Positions 27,106 to 38,560 of a DNA stretch of 64,000 nt are shown here, one piece after another; the stretch's first letter is position 1, and each line of letters starts with the position of its first letter. The stretch lies in NCBI RefSeq assembly GCF_000265425.1, contig NC_018014.1, positions 4,774,001 through 4,838,000 of the forward strand, in the 5' to 3' direction. The notes below the pieces were generated by a model. That model made no database searches. It saw only the letters and a program-made list of their open reading frames with translations, and was not told the origin of the DNA. Made by a program: the position numbers and the translations under genes. This stretch comes from Terriglobus roseus DSM 18391. GTDB lineage: Bacteria > Acidobacteriota > Terriglobia > Terriglobales > Acidobacteriaceae.

Positions 27106-28557
27106 ATGACGCCATCTACACTTCTACATTCCGACGAGGTCATCTCGGAGACTCCGCGCGAGGCCCTGCTCAACCTGCTGGGCCTGGCAGACGCTTCGCC
27201 CGAGGATGAGTTTGACGAGATTGTCGAGCTGGCCACCGCGATCTGCGGTAAACCGCTTGGCGCCATGTCGCTGCTGACCGATACCGAAAACTTCACCAAG
27301 GCGACCGTCGGCCTACCCGCTGCGCGCGTCCCCATGAAGGAATCCGTCTGCCGCTTTACGGTGCTGCAGGACGACGTCATGATGGTCGAAGATACCCACG
27401 CTGACCATCGCTTTGACGAGCACGGTCCGATGATCCACAGCGAAGGCGGCATCCGCTTCTACGCCGGCATGCCCTTGGTCACGGTCGATGGCACGCGCAT
27501 CGGATCACTCTGCGTGATGGACACAGCCCCCTCGACGTTGACGCGGCAGCAGATTCGCGCGCTGAAGGTGCTGGGCCGGCAGATCAGCAGTCGTCTGCAA
27601 CTGCGCGAGCGCGCCGCGACCGTAGCCAAGATGGCAACTGAACTGGAACGCACCCACGTCATGTTCGACACCATCCTGAACAACGTGCCCGTCGAAATCT
27701 ATCTGAAGGACAAGACCGGCCGCATCCTCTTCTACAACCAGAAGCTGGCAGACCGCTTCAACGTCTCGCCAGTGGAGTGGATTGGCAAGACCAGCTACGA
27801 CCTGTGGAACAAGCAGACGGCAGAAGAAATCGTGCGTGAGGACGAGTACGTTCTGCGCAGCGGCAAGCTGCAGGAGAGCTTCGTGGAAATCCCGGAGCCA
27901 AACGGCACCGTGAGCTACTGGCGAAGCATGAAGGTCGCGTGCCAGATCCCACCCGACACCAAGCTGCTGGCGTGCTGCTCTGTCGACATGACGGAACACA
28001 TGGTGCGGGAACGCAAGCTGCAGGAGATCCAGGATGCGTTGGAAGAAGCCAACCGTAAACTCAACTCGCTGGCGCTAACCGACGAGTTGACCGGCCTCTG
28101 GAATCGACGCGCCTTCAACGCCCAGGTGGAAACCTTTGTGATGGGTTCGCACCGCAGCAAGCAGCCCATGGCGCTGATGCTGCTGGACGTGGACGACTTC
28201 AAGAACGTGAACGATCGCTACGGCCACCCATACGGCGACGTAGTGCTGCAGCATGTCGCCTCCGTCTTACAGCGCGTGAAGAGAGCTGAAGATATTGCCT
28301 GCCGCTTTGGCGGTGAGGAGTTCGCCATCCTGTTGCCCGGAACCCCTATGGAAGGTGCGCAGCGGCTGGCCCAACGAATCCTGGACGCGATGCACGCCTT
28401 TCCCTGGGAGAAGGAATGCATCACGGTAAGCATGGGCCTGGCCATGTGCAAGGCCCAATGCACCTCCGATGACCTTGTCGACGCCGCCGACGCCGCCCTG
28501 TACAGCGCCAAGCACGCGGGCAAGGACCGCATGATGTGCGAAGGCTGCGAGCGCTAA
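27106..28557 (+). CDS. GAF-PAS-GGDEF diguanylate cyclase
   Basis: 483 residues. Domains in order: GAF (about residues 15-165, with CRFTVLQDDVMMVEDTHAD and IRFYAGMPLVTVDGTRIGSLCVMD), PAS (about 190-310, ILNNVPVEIYLKDKTGRILFYN to a PAC-like end) and GGDEF (about 320-480). The active loop reads GGEEF, consistent with cyclic-di-GMP synthesis. The inhibitory I-site RAED lies exactly five residues before it, so product inhibition is likely. No membrane segment, so cytosolic ligand or redox sensing is expected. ATG 27106 is preferred over the GTG at 27085. Confidence 0.93.
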   Translation: MTPSTLLHSDEVISETPREALLNLLGLADASPEDEFDEIVELATAICGKPLGAMSLLTDTENFTKATVGLPAARVPMKESVCRFTVLQDDVMMVEDTHADHRFDEHGPMIHSEGGIRFYAGMPLVTVDGTRIGSLCVMDTAPSTLTRQQIRALKVLGRQISSRLQLRERAATVAKMATELERTHVMFDTILNNVPVEIYLKDKTGRILFYNQKLADRFNVSPVEWIGKTSYDLWNKQTAEEIVREDEYVLRSGKLQESFVEIPEPNGTVSYWRSMKVACQIPPDTKLLACCSVDMTEHMVRERKLQEIQDALEEANRKLNSLALTDELTGLWNRRAFNAQVETFVMGSHRSKQPMALMLLDVDDFKNVNDRYGHPYGDVVLQHVASVLQRVKRAEDIACRFGGEEFAILLPGTPMEGAQRLAQRILDAMHAFPWEKECITVSMGLAMCKAQCTSDDLVDAADAALYSAKHAGKDRMMCEGCER

Positions 28558-28577
28558 CTCGCTGCCCCCGCACAGCC

Positions 28578-29843
28578 TTATTCGATCGTCACCAGTTTCG
28601 TCTTCTTACCCAGCTTCACCGTCAGCGTAACCGGCAGTGCAGGGACAGCGAAGCGCACATCTGCTGCGGTCTCACCATCGATCTTCACGGCATTCTCGCT
28701 GCGCTTGCGGCGAGCCTCACCGTTGCTCGCGGCAAGGCCTGCAGCGGCCAGCATACGGTCGGTACCGATGGTCTGCGTCGCCTCGTCAAAGGCAAGATCG
28801 TCCTTGCCCAGCGAGACACGTTCCGTATCCTCGCTGACGCCGCCTTTCTGGAACTGCGTACCCCAGTTCTCTTCGGCACGCAGCGCCTGCTCGGCCGATG
28901 AGAAGCCCGCCGTAATCGTCCGAGCCATGGACTTCTTGGCTTCCATGGGATGCAGCGTTCCTGCGGCGACTTCCTCCCGCATCGCGTCAATCGCGCTCTG
29001 TGGCAGATCGGTCAGCAACGTCCAGTAACGCCACATCAGTTCGTCGCTCACCTGCATCAGTTTGCCGAACATCTCAAATGGCGGCTCGTTGACGCCGATC
29101 GCGTTGTTCAGCGACTTCGACATCTTCTGCACGCCATCCAGACCCTCGATGATCGGCATCATCAGCACAATCTGCGGAGGCTGGCCGGCACTGCGCTGCA
29201 GGTCGCGGCCACGCATCAGGTTGAACTTCTGGTCGGTGCCACCCAGCTCCACATCACTCTGCAGCGCGACCGAGTCATAGCCCTGCGCAATGGGGTACAT
29301 CAGCTCATGCAGCGCGATCGGCTCTTCCGCGTTGAAGCGCTTGTGAAAGTCCTCGCGCTCCAGCATCTGGCTCACCGTGAACTGAGCCAGCAGCTTCACC
29401 ATGTCGTAGTAGTTCAGCGCGTCGAGCCACTCAGAGTTGTAGCGGACCTCGGTCTTGTCCTTGTCCAGGATTCGAAAGACCTGTTCCTGATACGTCTTTG
29501 CGTTCTCAGCAATCTGTTCGCGCGTCAGCGGCTTGCGCGTCGCGCTCTTGCCCGTGGGATCGCCGATGAGCGCCGTCGAATCGCCAATGAGGAAGATGAC
29601 CGTGTGGCCCAGCTGCTGGAAGTGCCGCAGCTTACGCATCAGGACCGTGTGGCCCAGGTGCAGGTCGGGCGCCGTAGGATCAAAGCCGGCCTTGATGCGC
29701 ATGGGCTTGCCCGTGGCAAGTGACTGCTCAATGCGCTTCTTGAGCTCATCGATGGGAATGATTTCGGCAGCGCCCTTGGTGATGAGGTCCAGTTGTTCCT
29801 CAAGCGGCGGAAAATTGTTCGGCGGAAGATTTGACATCGCCAT
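28578..29843 (-). CDS. tyrS: Tyrosyl-tRNA synthetase
   Basis: About 421 residues, class I synthetase of the TyrRS type. HLGHT (HIGH motif), the tyrosine pocket in [18 protein letters not shown], and KMSKS in [15 protein letters not shown] are all present. The C-terminal 70 residues ([32 protein letters not shown]) form the S4-like RNA-binding domain. The start is set at 29843 (MAMSNLPP); 29837 is possible. The divergent neighbour starts only 15 bases away, so the promoter for each gene must lie inside the other. Confidence 0.96.
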   Translation of the reverse strand: MAMSNLPPNNFPPLEEQLDLITKGAAEIIPIDELKKRIEQSLATGKPMRIKAGFDPTAPDLHLGHTVLMRKLRHFQQLGHTVIFLIGDSTALIGDPTGKSATRKPLTREQIAENAKTYQEQVFRILDKDKTEVRYNSEWLDALNYYDMVKLLAQFTVSQMLEREDFHKRFNAEEPIALHELMYPIAQGYDSVALQSDVELGGTDQKFNLMRGRDLQRSAGQPPQIVLMMPIIEGLDGVQKMSKSLNNAIGVNEPPFEMFGKLMQVSDELMWRYWTLLTDLPQSAIDAMREEVAAGTLHPMEAKKSMARTITAGFSSAEQALRAEENWGTQFQKGGVSEDTERVSLGKDDLAFDEATQTIGTDRMLAAAGLAASNGEARRKRSENAVKIDGETAADVRFAVPALPVTLTVKLGKKTKLVTIE

Positions 29844-29858
29844 CCAAGTATAGAGTTC

Positions 29859-30284
<426 letters not shown>

Positions 30285-30339
30285 AAGCCATTGCTCACGA
30301 AGGGAGAACGCTGGCCGCCTACCGTGCCTCTAAGCTTCC

Positions 30340-30720
30340 ATGGCAACGACGAAGAAGTCCGCAGCGAAGAAATCTCCCGCAAAGAAGTCTCCCGCGAAAA
30401 AGACCGCAGCGAAGAAGGCACCAGCGAAGCGCACACCCGCCAAAGGCGCGACGAAGTCTGCCTCCACTAAAACAGCGGCCAGCCGTCGTCACATCACTGG
30501 CGCCGACACGAAGAAGACTCCCGGCAAAAAGTCCGCAGCGAAGAAGAGCGGCAAGAAGAGCAGCTCGGCCAATGCCTGCTGGCCCGGGTACGAACCGGTT
30601 CCCGGCAAGGCGCAGGGCGAAAAAGGCAGCTGCAAGCCGAAGAAATCGCAAAGCAAGGCAGAGCGCAAGGGCGATCAGAAGGCGGCTGCAGCGAGCAAAC
30701 TGAGCGGCCAGCGTCAGTAA
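30340..30720 (+). CDS. Histone H1-like Lys/Ala-rich protein
   Basis: 126 residues, the first half built of KKSPAK/AAKKAPAK pentapeptide-like repeats as in eukaryotic H1 C-terminal tails and bacterial HctA/AlgP-like proteins. The second half is different: it contains ACWPGYEPVPGKAQGEKGSCKPK with two cysteines, a compact motif also seen at the end of other such proteins. Expected to bind DNA or RNA without sequence specificity. No hydrophobic signal. A hairpin terminator overlaps its stop codon. Confidence 0.75.
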   Translation: MATTKKSAAKKSPAKKSPAKKTAAKKAPAKRTPAKGATKSASTKTAASRRHITGADTKKTPGKKSAAKKSGKKSSSANACWPGYEPVPGKAQGEKGSCKPKKSQSKAERKGDQKAAAASKLSGQRQ

Positions 30721-30749
30721 CTTATCTGACAGAACGTTACTGACATTTT
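30713..30749 (+). terminator. Intrinsic terminator overlapping a stop codon
   Basis: 9-bp stem GTCAGTAAC / GTTACTGAC with a 14-base loop, followed by ATTTTG. The left arm includes the TAA of the H1-like gene. Confidence 0.65.
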
Positions 30750-30803
30750 GCCCGCAGCGAATCATGTTGGACCAGGCGCGACTTATGGGAAAATTGCGGC
30801 GTC

Positions 30804-32612
30804 ATGTGCTCCGCGTCGATTCGCGCGCTGGTCCTCGCTGCCCTGTGGCTGCCGACATCTGCAATGGCACGGCAAGCGCAGACGACACCGACCGCATCCG
30901 CGGATGCCGCGGCGGCGCAGGGGCAACTGTTCGTCGCAGCCTCGCGCTATGAGGTGCTTGCCGGGCAAAGCATCGATGTCACTGCTGCCCTGAACAATGG
31001 AGCTACGGTCGACCGTACGACTGCCGCGACCACACTCTTCCTCGATGGCACGGCGGTGCGCACCGGTAGCATCGCGAACGCAGACACTGTGACCTTCTCC
31101 GGCATCAACATCGCCGCCGGTCCGCATGCACTCTACGTCTCGACGGCCGCCACCGCGACCATGCCTGAGGTCAGGTCAGCGGATGTTGTCGTCGCCGGTG
31201 TGACGGATCCGGCCGGCAATCTAGGCGTGGCTGCGGATCCTGCGGAGAAGATCCTTTTGCAGGTGGCCCCGCTGATCAACGTGGGCTCGCAGATCTCGGC
31301 ACAGGTGGAATGCCGTCTTGCCTCCGGCTCTCTCATCAACGGCAGCCTGCGCATCCTGGACAATGACCGCATCGTCGTCGACAGCCAGGATGCGGGCACG
31401 CGAGTGGTCAACGCCACTTTCTTTGCCGCGCCCGGGCCACACATCTATCAGTGCGATTACACCAATGGCATCCATAGCAGCGCCCTGGGCGCACAGATGG
31501 TGGCGCCCGTGCTGCAGCCCGAAGGCCTGACCTTCGAGGTCTTCTCTCTGCCGGACCCAACGAAGTACGGCGATCCCGTCACCATCGGCGGAGCTGCCGC
31601 GCCATTCTCAAGCAGCATGACGGGCAGGCTCCGCATTACGGAAGGAACCGCCGTCGTCTTGGACCAGGCGCTCGATGCCACCGGCAGAGCGACCACGACC
31701 AACGCAACACTGTCGCCCGGGATCCATACCTTCCGCGGTGAATTCACCATCACGGACTCCACCACTTCGATACGCTCAGGGCGCAGCTTCACACAGACCG
31801 TGCGCGGCGCGCCTACACAGATCCGTCTGACAGCAAATCCCACGTCGGGCATTGTTGGAATCACACCGGTCACGCTCACCATCGCGACGACTTCCAGCTA
31901 CGCAGACACACCCATCACAGGCACGGTTCAGTTGCTGCGTGATGGCAAGGCGCTCAGCGTAGCTGGCGTGACCAATGGAAGCGTCCTGCTGCCGCCGGGA
32001 ACACTGCCCGTCGGTACATCCCTGCTGACCGCCGCCATCCACGGCGGGTCGATCTTCGGTAGCAGCACATCGAACGCAGTCTCGATCGTTATGACAGCCC
32101 GCGAGCCTCCAGACTTCAGCGTCACATTGAGTACACCATCGCTCGCCGTGGCACGTGCGCATCACGCCGAGGTCAACATCATGCTGAAGTCGATCAACGG
32201 CTTCAACGGTACCGTGCTGCTCTCTTGCAGCAACCTCCCGCCCTTCGCAACCTGCAACTTCAACGCTGCCAGGTACGCACTCTCCTCCTCCGCACCGGCC
32301 ACACTTACGGTGGAGACATCCGCTGCGCCAACCTACAAGTCGAGCCTCAGACCGCATGCGGGCGCAGTACTCGCCTGCGCTCTGCCCCTTTCACTGCTGC
32401 TTTTGTTACGCGGCCGGTCCGCTGCACGGCGTTGCCTGTTGCTATTGCTGACCACAGCTCTCGCACTCGCGAGCACTGCGTGCAGTGTCGCGCCTGTGCC
32501 CGCCTACACACCACCAGGCACCTACGCCATCACAATCAGCGCAACGGGCACCAGCGGCGGCACTACCGTAACACACACCATCCCATTACGACTGACGATA
32601 ACTTCGGACTAA
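30804..32612 (+). CDS. Exported Ig-like repeat protein with internal lipobox
   Basis: 602 residues with a signal peptide (ALVLAALWLPTSAMA). The body is several bacterial Ig-like beta-sandwich repeats (ATTLFLDGTAVRTGSI, ITGTVQLLRDGKAL), as in acidobacterial surface proteins. Near residues 525-560 there is a hydrophobic hairpin and then ALASTACS, which looks like a lipobox inside the protein, followed by a last beta repeat (PPGTYAITISATGT...PLRLTITSD). That layout recurs in Acidobacteriota Ig-like proteins and suggests a membrane-anchored display of the N-terminal part. Ligand unknown. Confidence 0.8.
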   Translation: MCSASIRALVLAALWLPTSAMARQAQTTPTASADAAAAQGQLFVAASRYEVLAGQSIDVTAALNNGATVDRTTAATTLFLDGTAVRTGSIANADTVTFSGINIAAGPHALYVSTAATATMPEVRSADVVVAGVTDPAGNLGVAADPAEKILLQVAPLINVGSQISAQVECRLASGSLINGSLRILDNDRIVVDSQDAGTRVVNATFFAAPGPHIYQCDYTNGIHSSALGAQMVAPVLQPEGLTFEVFSLPDPTKYGDPVTIGGAAAPFSSSMTGRLRITEGTAVVLDQALDATGRATTTNATLSPGIHTFRGEFTITDSTTSIRSGRSFTQTVRGAPTQIRLTANPTSGIVGITPVTLTIATTSSYADTPITGTVQLLRDGKALSVAGVTNGSVLLPPGTLPVGTSLLTAAIHGGSIFGSSTSNAVSIVMTAREPPDFSVTLSTPSLAVARAHHAEVNIMLKSINGFNGTVLLSCSNLPPFATCNFNAARYALSSSAPATLTVETSAAPTYKSSLRPHAGAVLACALPLSLLLLLRGRSAARRCLLLLLTTALALASTACSVAPVPAYTPPGTYAITISATGTSGGTTVTHTIPLRLTITSD

Positions 32613-32685
32613 GTGGCTTACTTCTTTGGCTACTTACTCTGTCCAGTTACAGCGTCGACTAGACTGGTAACAGGAGCCACGCAAA

Positions 32686-33408
32686 ATGCCTCTTCGGCGA
32701 AGTTGTCTCCAGTGCGAAACTAAGGGCCCCAACTGCTTCTGCTCGCTCGACCGCGTTGCTCTGGGGCGTCTGGAGAGCGTCGGCCACTGGCTGCGGCTGG
32801 AAGCCAAACAGGAAGTGCTGCGAGAGGGCTACGCTCCGGACCACGTCTATGTCGTCTGCAGCGGCACTCTGAAGTTGACGACGTCCTCCATGGATGGCCG
32901 TCTCCTCCTGCTGCGCATCGTCGGTCCGGGCGATGTGCTCGGACTCTCCGCCGCGCTACAGCGCACACGCTATGAGGCCTCGGCGGAGACGCTTGAGCTA
33001 TGCCAGCTGAAGGCAATCCCGCGCACGCACTTCCTCCTCTTCATGGAGGAGTTTCAGGCAGTCGCCCGCAACTCGCTGATGGCGGTCACCCGCGAATATG
33101 GATCCGCGGTGCTCAGCGCACGTCGCCTTGCACTCTCCACCTCAGCCGCTTCGAAGCTCGGCAGTGTTCTGTTGGATTGGGGCGGACTCGTCCTTGCAGG
33201 AGAACATGAGTTGATGGGTGGCAGCGCTCCCAACACCGTAAGCTTCCACATGCCGCTGACCCATGAAGAACTCGGCCACATGGCCGGTATCTCGCGCGAG
33301 ACAGTTACTCGTACCCTCACGGCGCTGCGGCGCGATGGCCTGCTGTATCTCGAGAACGACCAGATGCAGCTTCGAGACATCGCACGGCTGCAACAACAAG
33401 TGGGCTAG
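32686..33408 (+). CDS. CRP/FNR family transcription regulator with N-terminal cysteines
   Basis: 240 residues. Cyclic-nucleotide-binding-type beta barrel (about 25-140) and a winged helix near the C-terminus. The recognition helix GISRETVTRTL keeps the Arg-Glu...Arg triad of CRP, which reads TGTGA half-sites. The N-terminus has Cys7, Cys10, Cys17 and Cys19, and Cys106 (ETLELCQL) aligns by eye with the fourth iron-sulphur ligand of FNR, so an oxygen- or NO-sensing 4Fe-4S cluster is possible. It sits next to a haem-copper oxidase that has a perfect TGTGA-N6-TCACA site upstream. Confidence 0.9.
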   Translation: MPLRRSCLQCETKGPNCFCSLDRVALGRLESVGHWLRLEAKQEVLREGYAPDHVYVVCSGTLKLTTSSMDGRLLLLRIVGPGDVLGLSAALQRTRYEASAETLELCQLKAIPRTHFLLFMEEFQAVARNSLMAVTREYGSAVLSARRLALSTSAASKLGSVLLDWGGLVLAGEHELMGGSAPNTVSFHMPLTHEELGHMAGISRETVTRTLTALRRDGLLYLENDQMQLRDIARLQQQVG

Positions 33409-33490
33409 GACGTATCGATCAACAGCTTTTCGCTGCGTACACCTGATGAGGCAAACAGTTCCCGCTGCATAACTGCTGATAATAGGTAGG

Positions 33491-33660
33491 CGGCCTGAAG
33501 GCACGCGACTCCCTAGCCCATGTCTGCTTCAGCGAAGTTAGACGCACCCGACTTCTAAGCCCAGGGTGCTTTCTGCGGGCTGAAGGCTCGCGACTTCCTG
33601 GCCCAAGGCGAAGCCCTGGGTTACCTTGCGTCTTGGCGCTGCGGGCTGAAGGCCCGCGAC
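33491..33660. repeat. Intergenic repeat family C, three direct copies
   Basis: Cores at 33491-33510, 33575-33594 and 33641-33660 match GCGGGCTGAAGGCYCGCGAC with few changes. The first two continue with a shared ACTYCCTRGCCCA extension. They fill the gap between the CRP/FNR gene and the oxidase terminator. No open frame with credible signals is present in 33409-33743. Confidence 0.7.
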
Positions 33661-33743
33661 AAAGGATTGACTAACCGATACCTCCCGAGCAGCGGAACGA
33701 CTCGGTCGCCAACCTCAATCCAAAGGGAGGCCGACAGGTCCGC

Positions 33744-33776
33744 AAAAAAGCGGCCCGCCCCGAAAAGGACGAGCCG
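33744..33776 (-). terminator. Intrinsic terminator of the oxidase gene
   Basis: 10-bp stem with G-T pairs (CGGCCCGCCC / GGACGAGCCG) and a 6-base loop. On the minus strand it is followed by six T residues. It lies 20 bases past the oxidase stop. Confidence 0.8.
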
Positions 33777-33795
33777 TAGGGGTAGCTCACGCGTT

Positions 33796-35463
33796 TCATG
33801 CAGCGCTTCGTGCTGTCTTGCCCTGCTCAGAATCCATCCAACCGTAGTCATAGGCCTCATGCGTAACCGTCGGCGCCGACGCAAAGTTCTGCGTGATGGG
33901 CGGTGACAGCGTCTCCCACTCCAGGCCGTAGGCATTCCATGGATTTGGTCCGGCAACTGGCCCGTACTTCAGGGACCACAGCAGGTAGATCATGGTCATG
34001 AAGAATCCTGCACCCATCACCGTTGCTCCCGCCGTCGACATAACGTTCAGCACTTGGAACTCTGCTGGATAGGCCGCATACCGCCGCGGCATGCCCATGT
34101 AGCCCAGGACAAACTGCGGTCCAAACGTGATGTAGAAACCCACAAAGATGATCACCGCAGAGGCCTTCGCAATGCCCTCCGGATACATGCGCCCGAACAT
34201 CTTCGGCCACCAGAAGTGGATGCCACCCAGGAAGGCCATCAGCACAAAGCCCACCATCACGAAGTGAAAGTGCGCCACGATGAAGTACGTCTCCGTCAGG
34301 TGGACGTCCATGCCCAGTGAGCCAAGGAAGACGCCGGTGCATCCACCCACCACGAACAGCCCCAGGCAGCAGATCGCATAGATCATCGGCGCAGCGAATG
34401 TGATGGACCCCTTGTACATGGTGAACGTCCAGTTGAAGACCTTAATCGCAGAAGGCACCGCAACAAGCATGGTCAACATGCTGAAGACCAGCGCTGAGTA
34501 CTGCGACACTCCCATGATGTACATGTGGTGTTCCCAGACAAAGAACGAGAACATGGCAATCGCAATCGACGAGAACGCAACCGCAGCGTAGCCAAAGATA
34601 CGTTTACGGCAGAAGCACGCCATGATCTCGCTGATGCAGGCCATGCCCGGCAGCAACATGATGTACACCGCGGGGTGCGAATAGAACCAGAACAGATGCT
34701 GGAACAGCAGCGGATCGCCACCCTTAGTGGGATCGAAAAAGCCAAAATTAAAGAGACGCTCCACCGCAACCAGAACAATCGTGATGCTGACCACGGGTGT
34801 AGCCAGAACCATGATGACGCTGGCGGAATACATGCTCCAGATGAACAGTGGCAGCCGAAACCACGTAAGCCCCGGCGCGCGCATGCGATGGATCGTCGCA
34901 ATAAAGTTCAGCCCGGTAAAGATGGACGAAAACCCGGCTACAAACGCCGCCAGCCCCGCGCTGATCACATTCGTATTCACATAGTGCGTGCTCAAGGGCG
35001 TCGTGAACGTCCAGCCCGTATCCACACCGCCCGCACCAATCGTGTAGAGCAGCAGCAGGGCCGCAACACAGTACAGGTAGAACGACAGCAGATTGATCTT
35101 CGGAAACGCCAAATCCCTCGCGCCAATCATCAGCGGCACCAGAAAGTTTCCAAGGATCGCCGGCACCGCCGGAATCAGCACAAAGAAGACCATCACAATG
35201 CCATGCATCGTGAAGGCCTTGTTGTACGTGTCGGGGCTCATCAGATCGGCCTGCGGCGTCAACAACTCAAGCCGCACCGCCATGGCCAGCAAGCCACCCA
35301 CCATGAAGAAGATCGACACGGCGACCATGTACATAATCGCAATGCGCTTGTGATCGCCGGTCAGCAGCCAGCTCAGCAAGCCGTGTTCCTGATTTAAATA
35401 GTTATGTTTGTTGTATCCGGCGGCCGCCTTTGTCTGCGGCGGTAGAACGGCAGTTGCACTCAT
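33796..35463 (-). CDS. ctaD: Cytochrome c oxidase subunit I, A2-type haem-copper oxidase
   Basis: About 555 residues with 12 membrane segments. Haem and copper ligands are present: [24 protein letters not shown] (CuB His and cross-linked Tyr), [10 protein letters not shown], and AHFHFVMVG. The D-channel Glu of A1 oxidases (HPEVY) is replaced: YSHPAVY carries the Tyr-Ser pair of the A2 subfamily. The K-channel Lys is kept in SAIKVFNW. No subunit II or III gene is next to it, unusual for this family. Start at 35463 because its ATG overlaps the stop of the upstream peptide gene (ATGA); 35469 is the alternative. Confidence 0.95.
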   Translation of the reverse strand: MSATAVLPPQTKAAAGYNKHNYLNQEHGLLSWLLTGDHKRIAIMYMVAVSIFFMVGGLLAMAVRLELLTPQADLMSPDTYNKAFTMHGIVMVFFVLIPAVPAILGNFLVPLMIGARDLAFPKINLLSFYLYCVAALLLLYTIGAGGVDTGWTFTTPLSTHYVNTNVISAGLAAFVAGFSSIFTGLNFIATIHRMRAPGLTWFRLPLFIWSMYSASVIMVLATPVVSITIVLVAVERLFNFGFFDPTKGGDPLLFQHLFWFYSHPAVYIMLLPGMACISEIMACFCRKRIFGYAAVAFSSIAIAMFSFFVWEHHMYIMGVSQYSALVFSMLTMLVAVPSAIKVFNWTFTMYKGSITFAAPMIYAICCLGLFVVGGCTGVFLGSLGMDVHLTETYFIVAHFHFVMVGFVLMAFLGGIHFWWPKMFGRMYPEGIAKASAVIIFVGFYITFGPQFVLGYMGMPRRYAAYPAEFQVLNVMSTAGATVMGAGFFMTMIYLLWSLKYGPVAGPNPWNAYGLEWETLSPPITQNFASAPTVTHEAYDYGWMDSEQGKTARSAA

Positions 35464-35612
35464 CGGCACGCCTCCACCGCTTCAAATGCATGCGTCGCCA
35501 GCACCGCCAGCACAATCAGCGGAGGGCAGTTAGAAGATGTGCCATAACCCGAGCACTTCCCCATGCAGGGCTGATTCGAATTCGGGCAGACTTTGTTGGT
35601 CACGATACGCAT
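35460..35612 (-). CDS. 50-residue cysteine-rich membrane peptide coupled to ctaD
   Basis: Sequence pattern: [20 protein letters not shown], a linker with another Cys, then the hydrophobic [19 protein letters not shown]. Five cysteines at 9, 16, 20, 29 and 49. The stop codon overlaps the ATG of ctaD by four bases, and AGAGG lies nine bases before its own ATG, so translation is credible. A single-pass peptide with a cysteine cluster made just before the catalytic oxidase subunit could be an assembly factor, a metal/haem relay or a small subunit. No family recognised. Confidence 0.65.
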   Translation of the reverse strand: MRIVTNKVCPNSNQPCMGKCSGYGTSSNCPPLIVLAVLATHAFEAVEACR

Positions 35613-35660
35613 CACTGGAAACCTCTGTGCGTATCCTCCAGTCCAGCCCCCGCAAGGGTC

Positions 35661-35676
35661 TGTGATGACCATCACA
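35661..35676. promoter_or_regulatory. Perfect CRP-type operator palindrome
   Basis: TGTGATGACCATCACA, i.e. TGTGA-N6-TCACA with perfect dyad symmetry outside the central four bases. It lies 49 bases upstream of the peptide-ctaD transcription unit and about 100 bases upstream of glmS, so it could act on either. A CRP-type reader with the matching recognition helix is encoded at 32686-33408. Confidence 0.6.
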
Positions 35677-35777
35677 AGCTCTGTCAGTCTTCTGTAACAG
35701 CAGTGGCAGAACTTATACCCCCTCACCTTTGCACGCCCATCCGCAGATACCGCCGTATGGGTGTTAGCCTTCGTACC

Positions 35778-37724
<1,947 letters not shown>

Positions 37725-37768
37725 AGTTCCCTCAGTCCCTTTTGCGAAATGGTATAGTCCGCGCCGAC

Positions 37769-38050
37769 ATGAAGATCACGTTCGACTATGACCCGCGCAA
37801 GGCAACAACCAACCTCACCAAGCACGGCGTCAGCTTCGAAGAGGCGGTCACCGTCTTCGGTGATCCGCTCCGATCCGCCGTCCCGGACGACCAGCACTCC
37901 CTCGACGAGGAGCGCTTCCTGACCGTCGGCCGATCCACCCGGGGACGCATTCTCTTCGTCGTTTACACTGAGACCGACTCCACCGTGCGCCTCATCGGCG
38001 CACGCGTCGCCACCGCGACCGAGCGTGAGCAATATGAAGAAAGCGCCTGA
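37769..38050 (+). CDS. brnT: BrnT family toxin
   Basis: 93 residues. MKITFDYDPRKATTNLTKHGVSFEEAVTVFGDP is the diagnostic BrnT start, and ERFLTVGRSTRGRILFVVYTE...RLIGARVAT continues the RelE-like ribonuclease fold. Its partner overlaps the 3' end by 17 bases. The gene starts 44 bases after the glmS stop, and TATAGT at 37753-37758 could be its -10 box. Codon use matches glmS, so the pair is adapted to this or a related genome. Known members cleave mRNA when not bound by antitoxin. Confidence 0.85.
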   Translation: MKITFDYDPRKATTNLTKHGVSFEEAVTVFGDPLRSAVPDDQHSLDEERFLTVGRSTRGRILFVVYTETDSTVRLIGARVATATEREQYEESA

Positions 38051-38282
38051 ACTCGATCCCCTCGCAGAGCGGCCCAACGTCGACTTCCGCAAGGGCGAAC
38101 GCGGCAAGTACTCCAACCTGCTCGCCAAGGGCACCAACGTGGTCATCCTCGACCCCGCGCTGCTCCCGCACTTCCCGGACTCAGAGTCCGTCAACCAGGC
38201 CCTGCACGCGCTCCTCGCGCTGAACAAACAGGTTCAGCACATCACGGCAAAGCCAACCCGCCGCCGCACCACCGCCGCCTAG
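38034..38282 (+). CDS. BrnA-like antitoxin
   Basis: 82 residues. Central [18 protein letters not shown] and then [30 protein letters not shown], a ribbon-helix-helix-like strand and helices used for DNA binding and autoregulation. It overlaps brnT, the usual toxin-antitoxin arrangement. The lysine/arginine-rich end [12 protein letters not shown] terminates at TAG exactly where the duplicated glmS tail begins. Some databases call this form only hypothetical; pairing with BrnT is the main support. Confidence 0.75.
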   Translation: MKKAPELDPLAERPNVDFRKGERGKYSNLLAKGTNVVILDPALLPHFPDSESVNQALHALLALNKQVQHITAKPTRRRTTAA

Positions 38283-38517
38283 CAATATCCAAGAAGTAAC
38301 CGCCCGCAGCGGCCGCGTCACCGCCACCGCCACCGAAGGCGACGAAGAGATCACCAACCTCGTAGAAGCCGTCATCCACATACCCGCAGCACCAGAGCTA
38401 CTACTCCCCATCCTCGAAGTCGTCCCGCTACAACTCCTCGCCTACCACATAGCCGTCCGCCGGGGTTGCGATGTCGATCAGCCGAGGAATCTGGCCAAGA
38501 GCGTCACGGTGGAATAA
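38281..38517 (+). pseudogene. Displaced second copy of the glmS 3' end (last 78 codons and stop)
   Basis: Collinear and gap-free with 37488-37724: by hand count about 30 of 237 bases differ, nearly all at third positions, and only 3 of 78 residues change (Ile, Ile and Gly of glmS each become Thr). No start codon or ribosome site, so it is not translated alone. Mostly synonymous divergence means both tails were under selection in functional glmS genes before coming together, so one came from another lineage. It marks the far end of the brnT/brnA insertion. Confidence 0.9.
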
Positions 38518-38560
38518 AAATTAGAGACTATCCGGCCGATAGCCGCTACGCTATGGACGC

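Noticed and set aside
28536-29723. Plus-strand frames over tyrS
   Set aside because: Antisense shadows of a clear synthetase gene.
35430-35777. N-terminal extension of glmS
   Set aside because: Would bury the catalytic Cys that must follow the initiator Met, and overlaps the divergent oxidase region.
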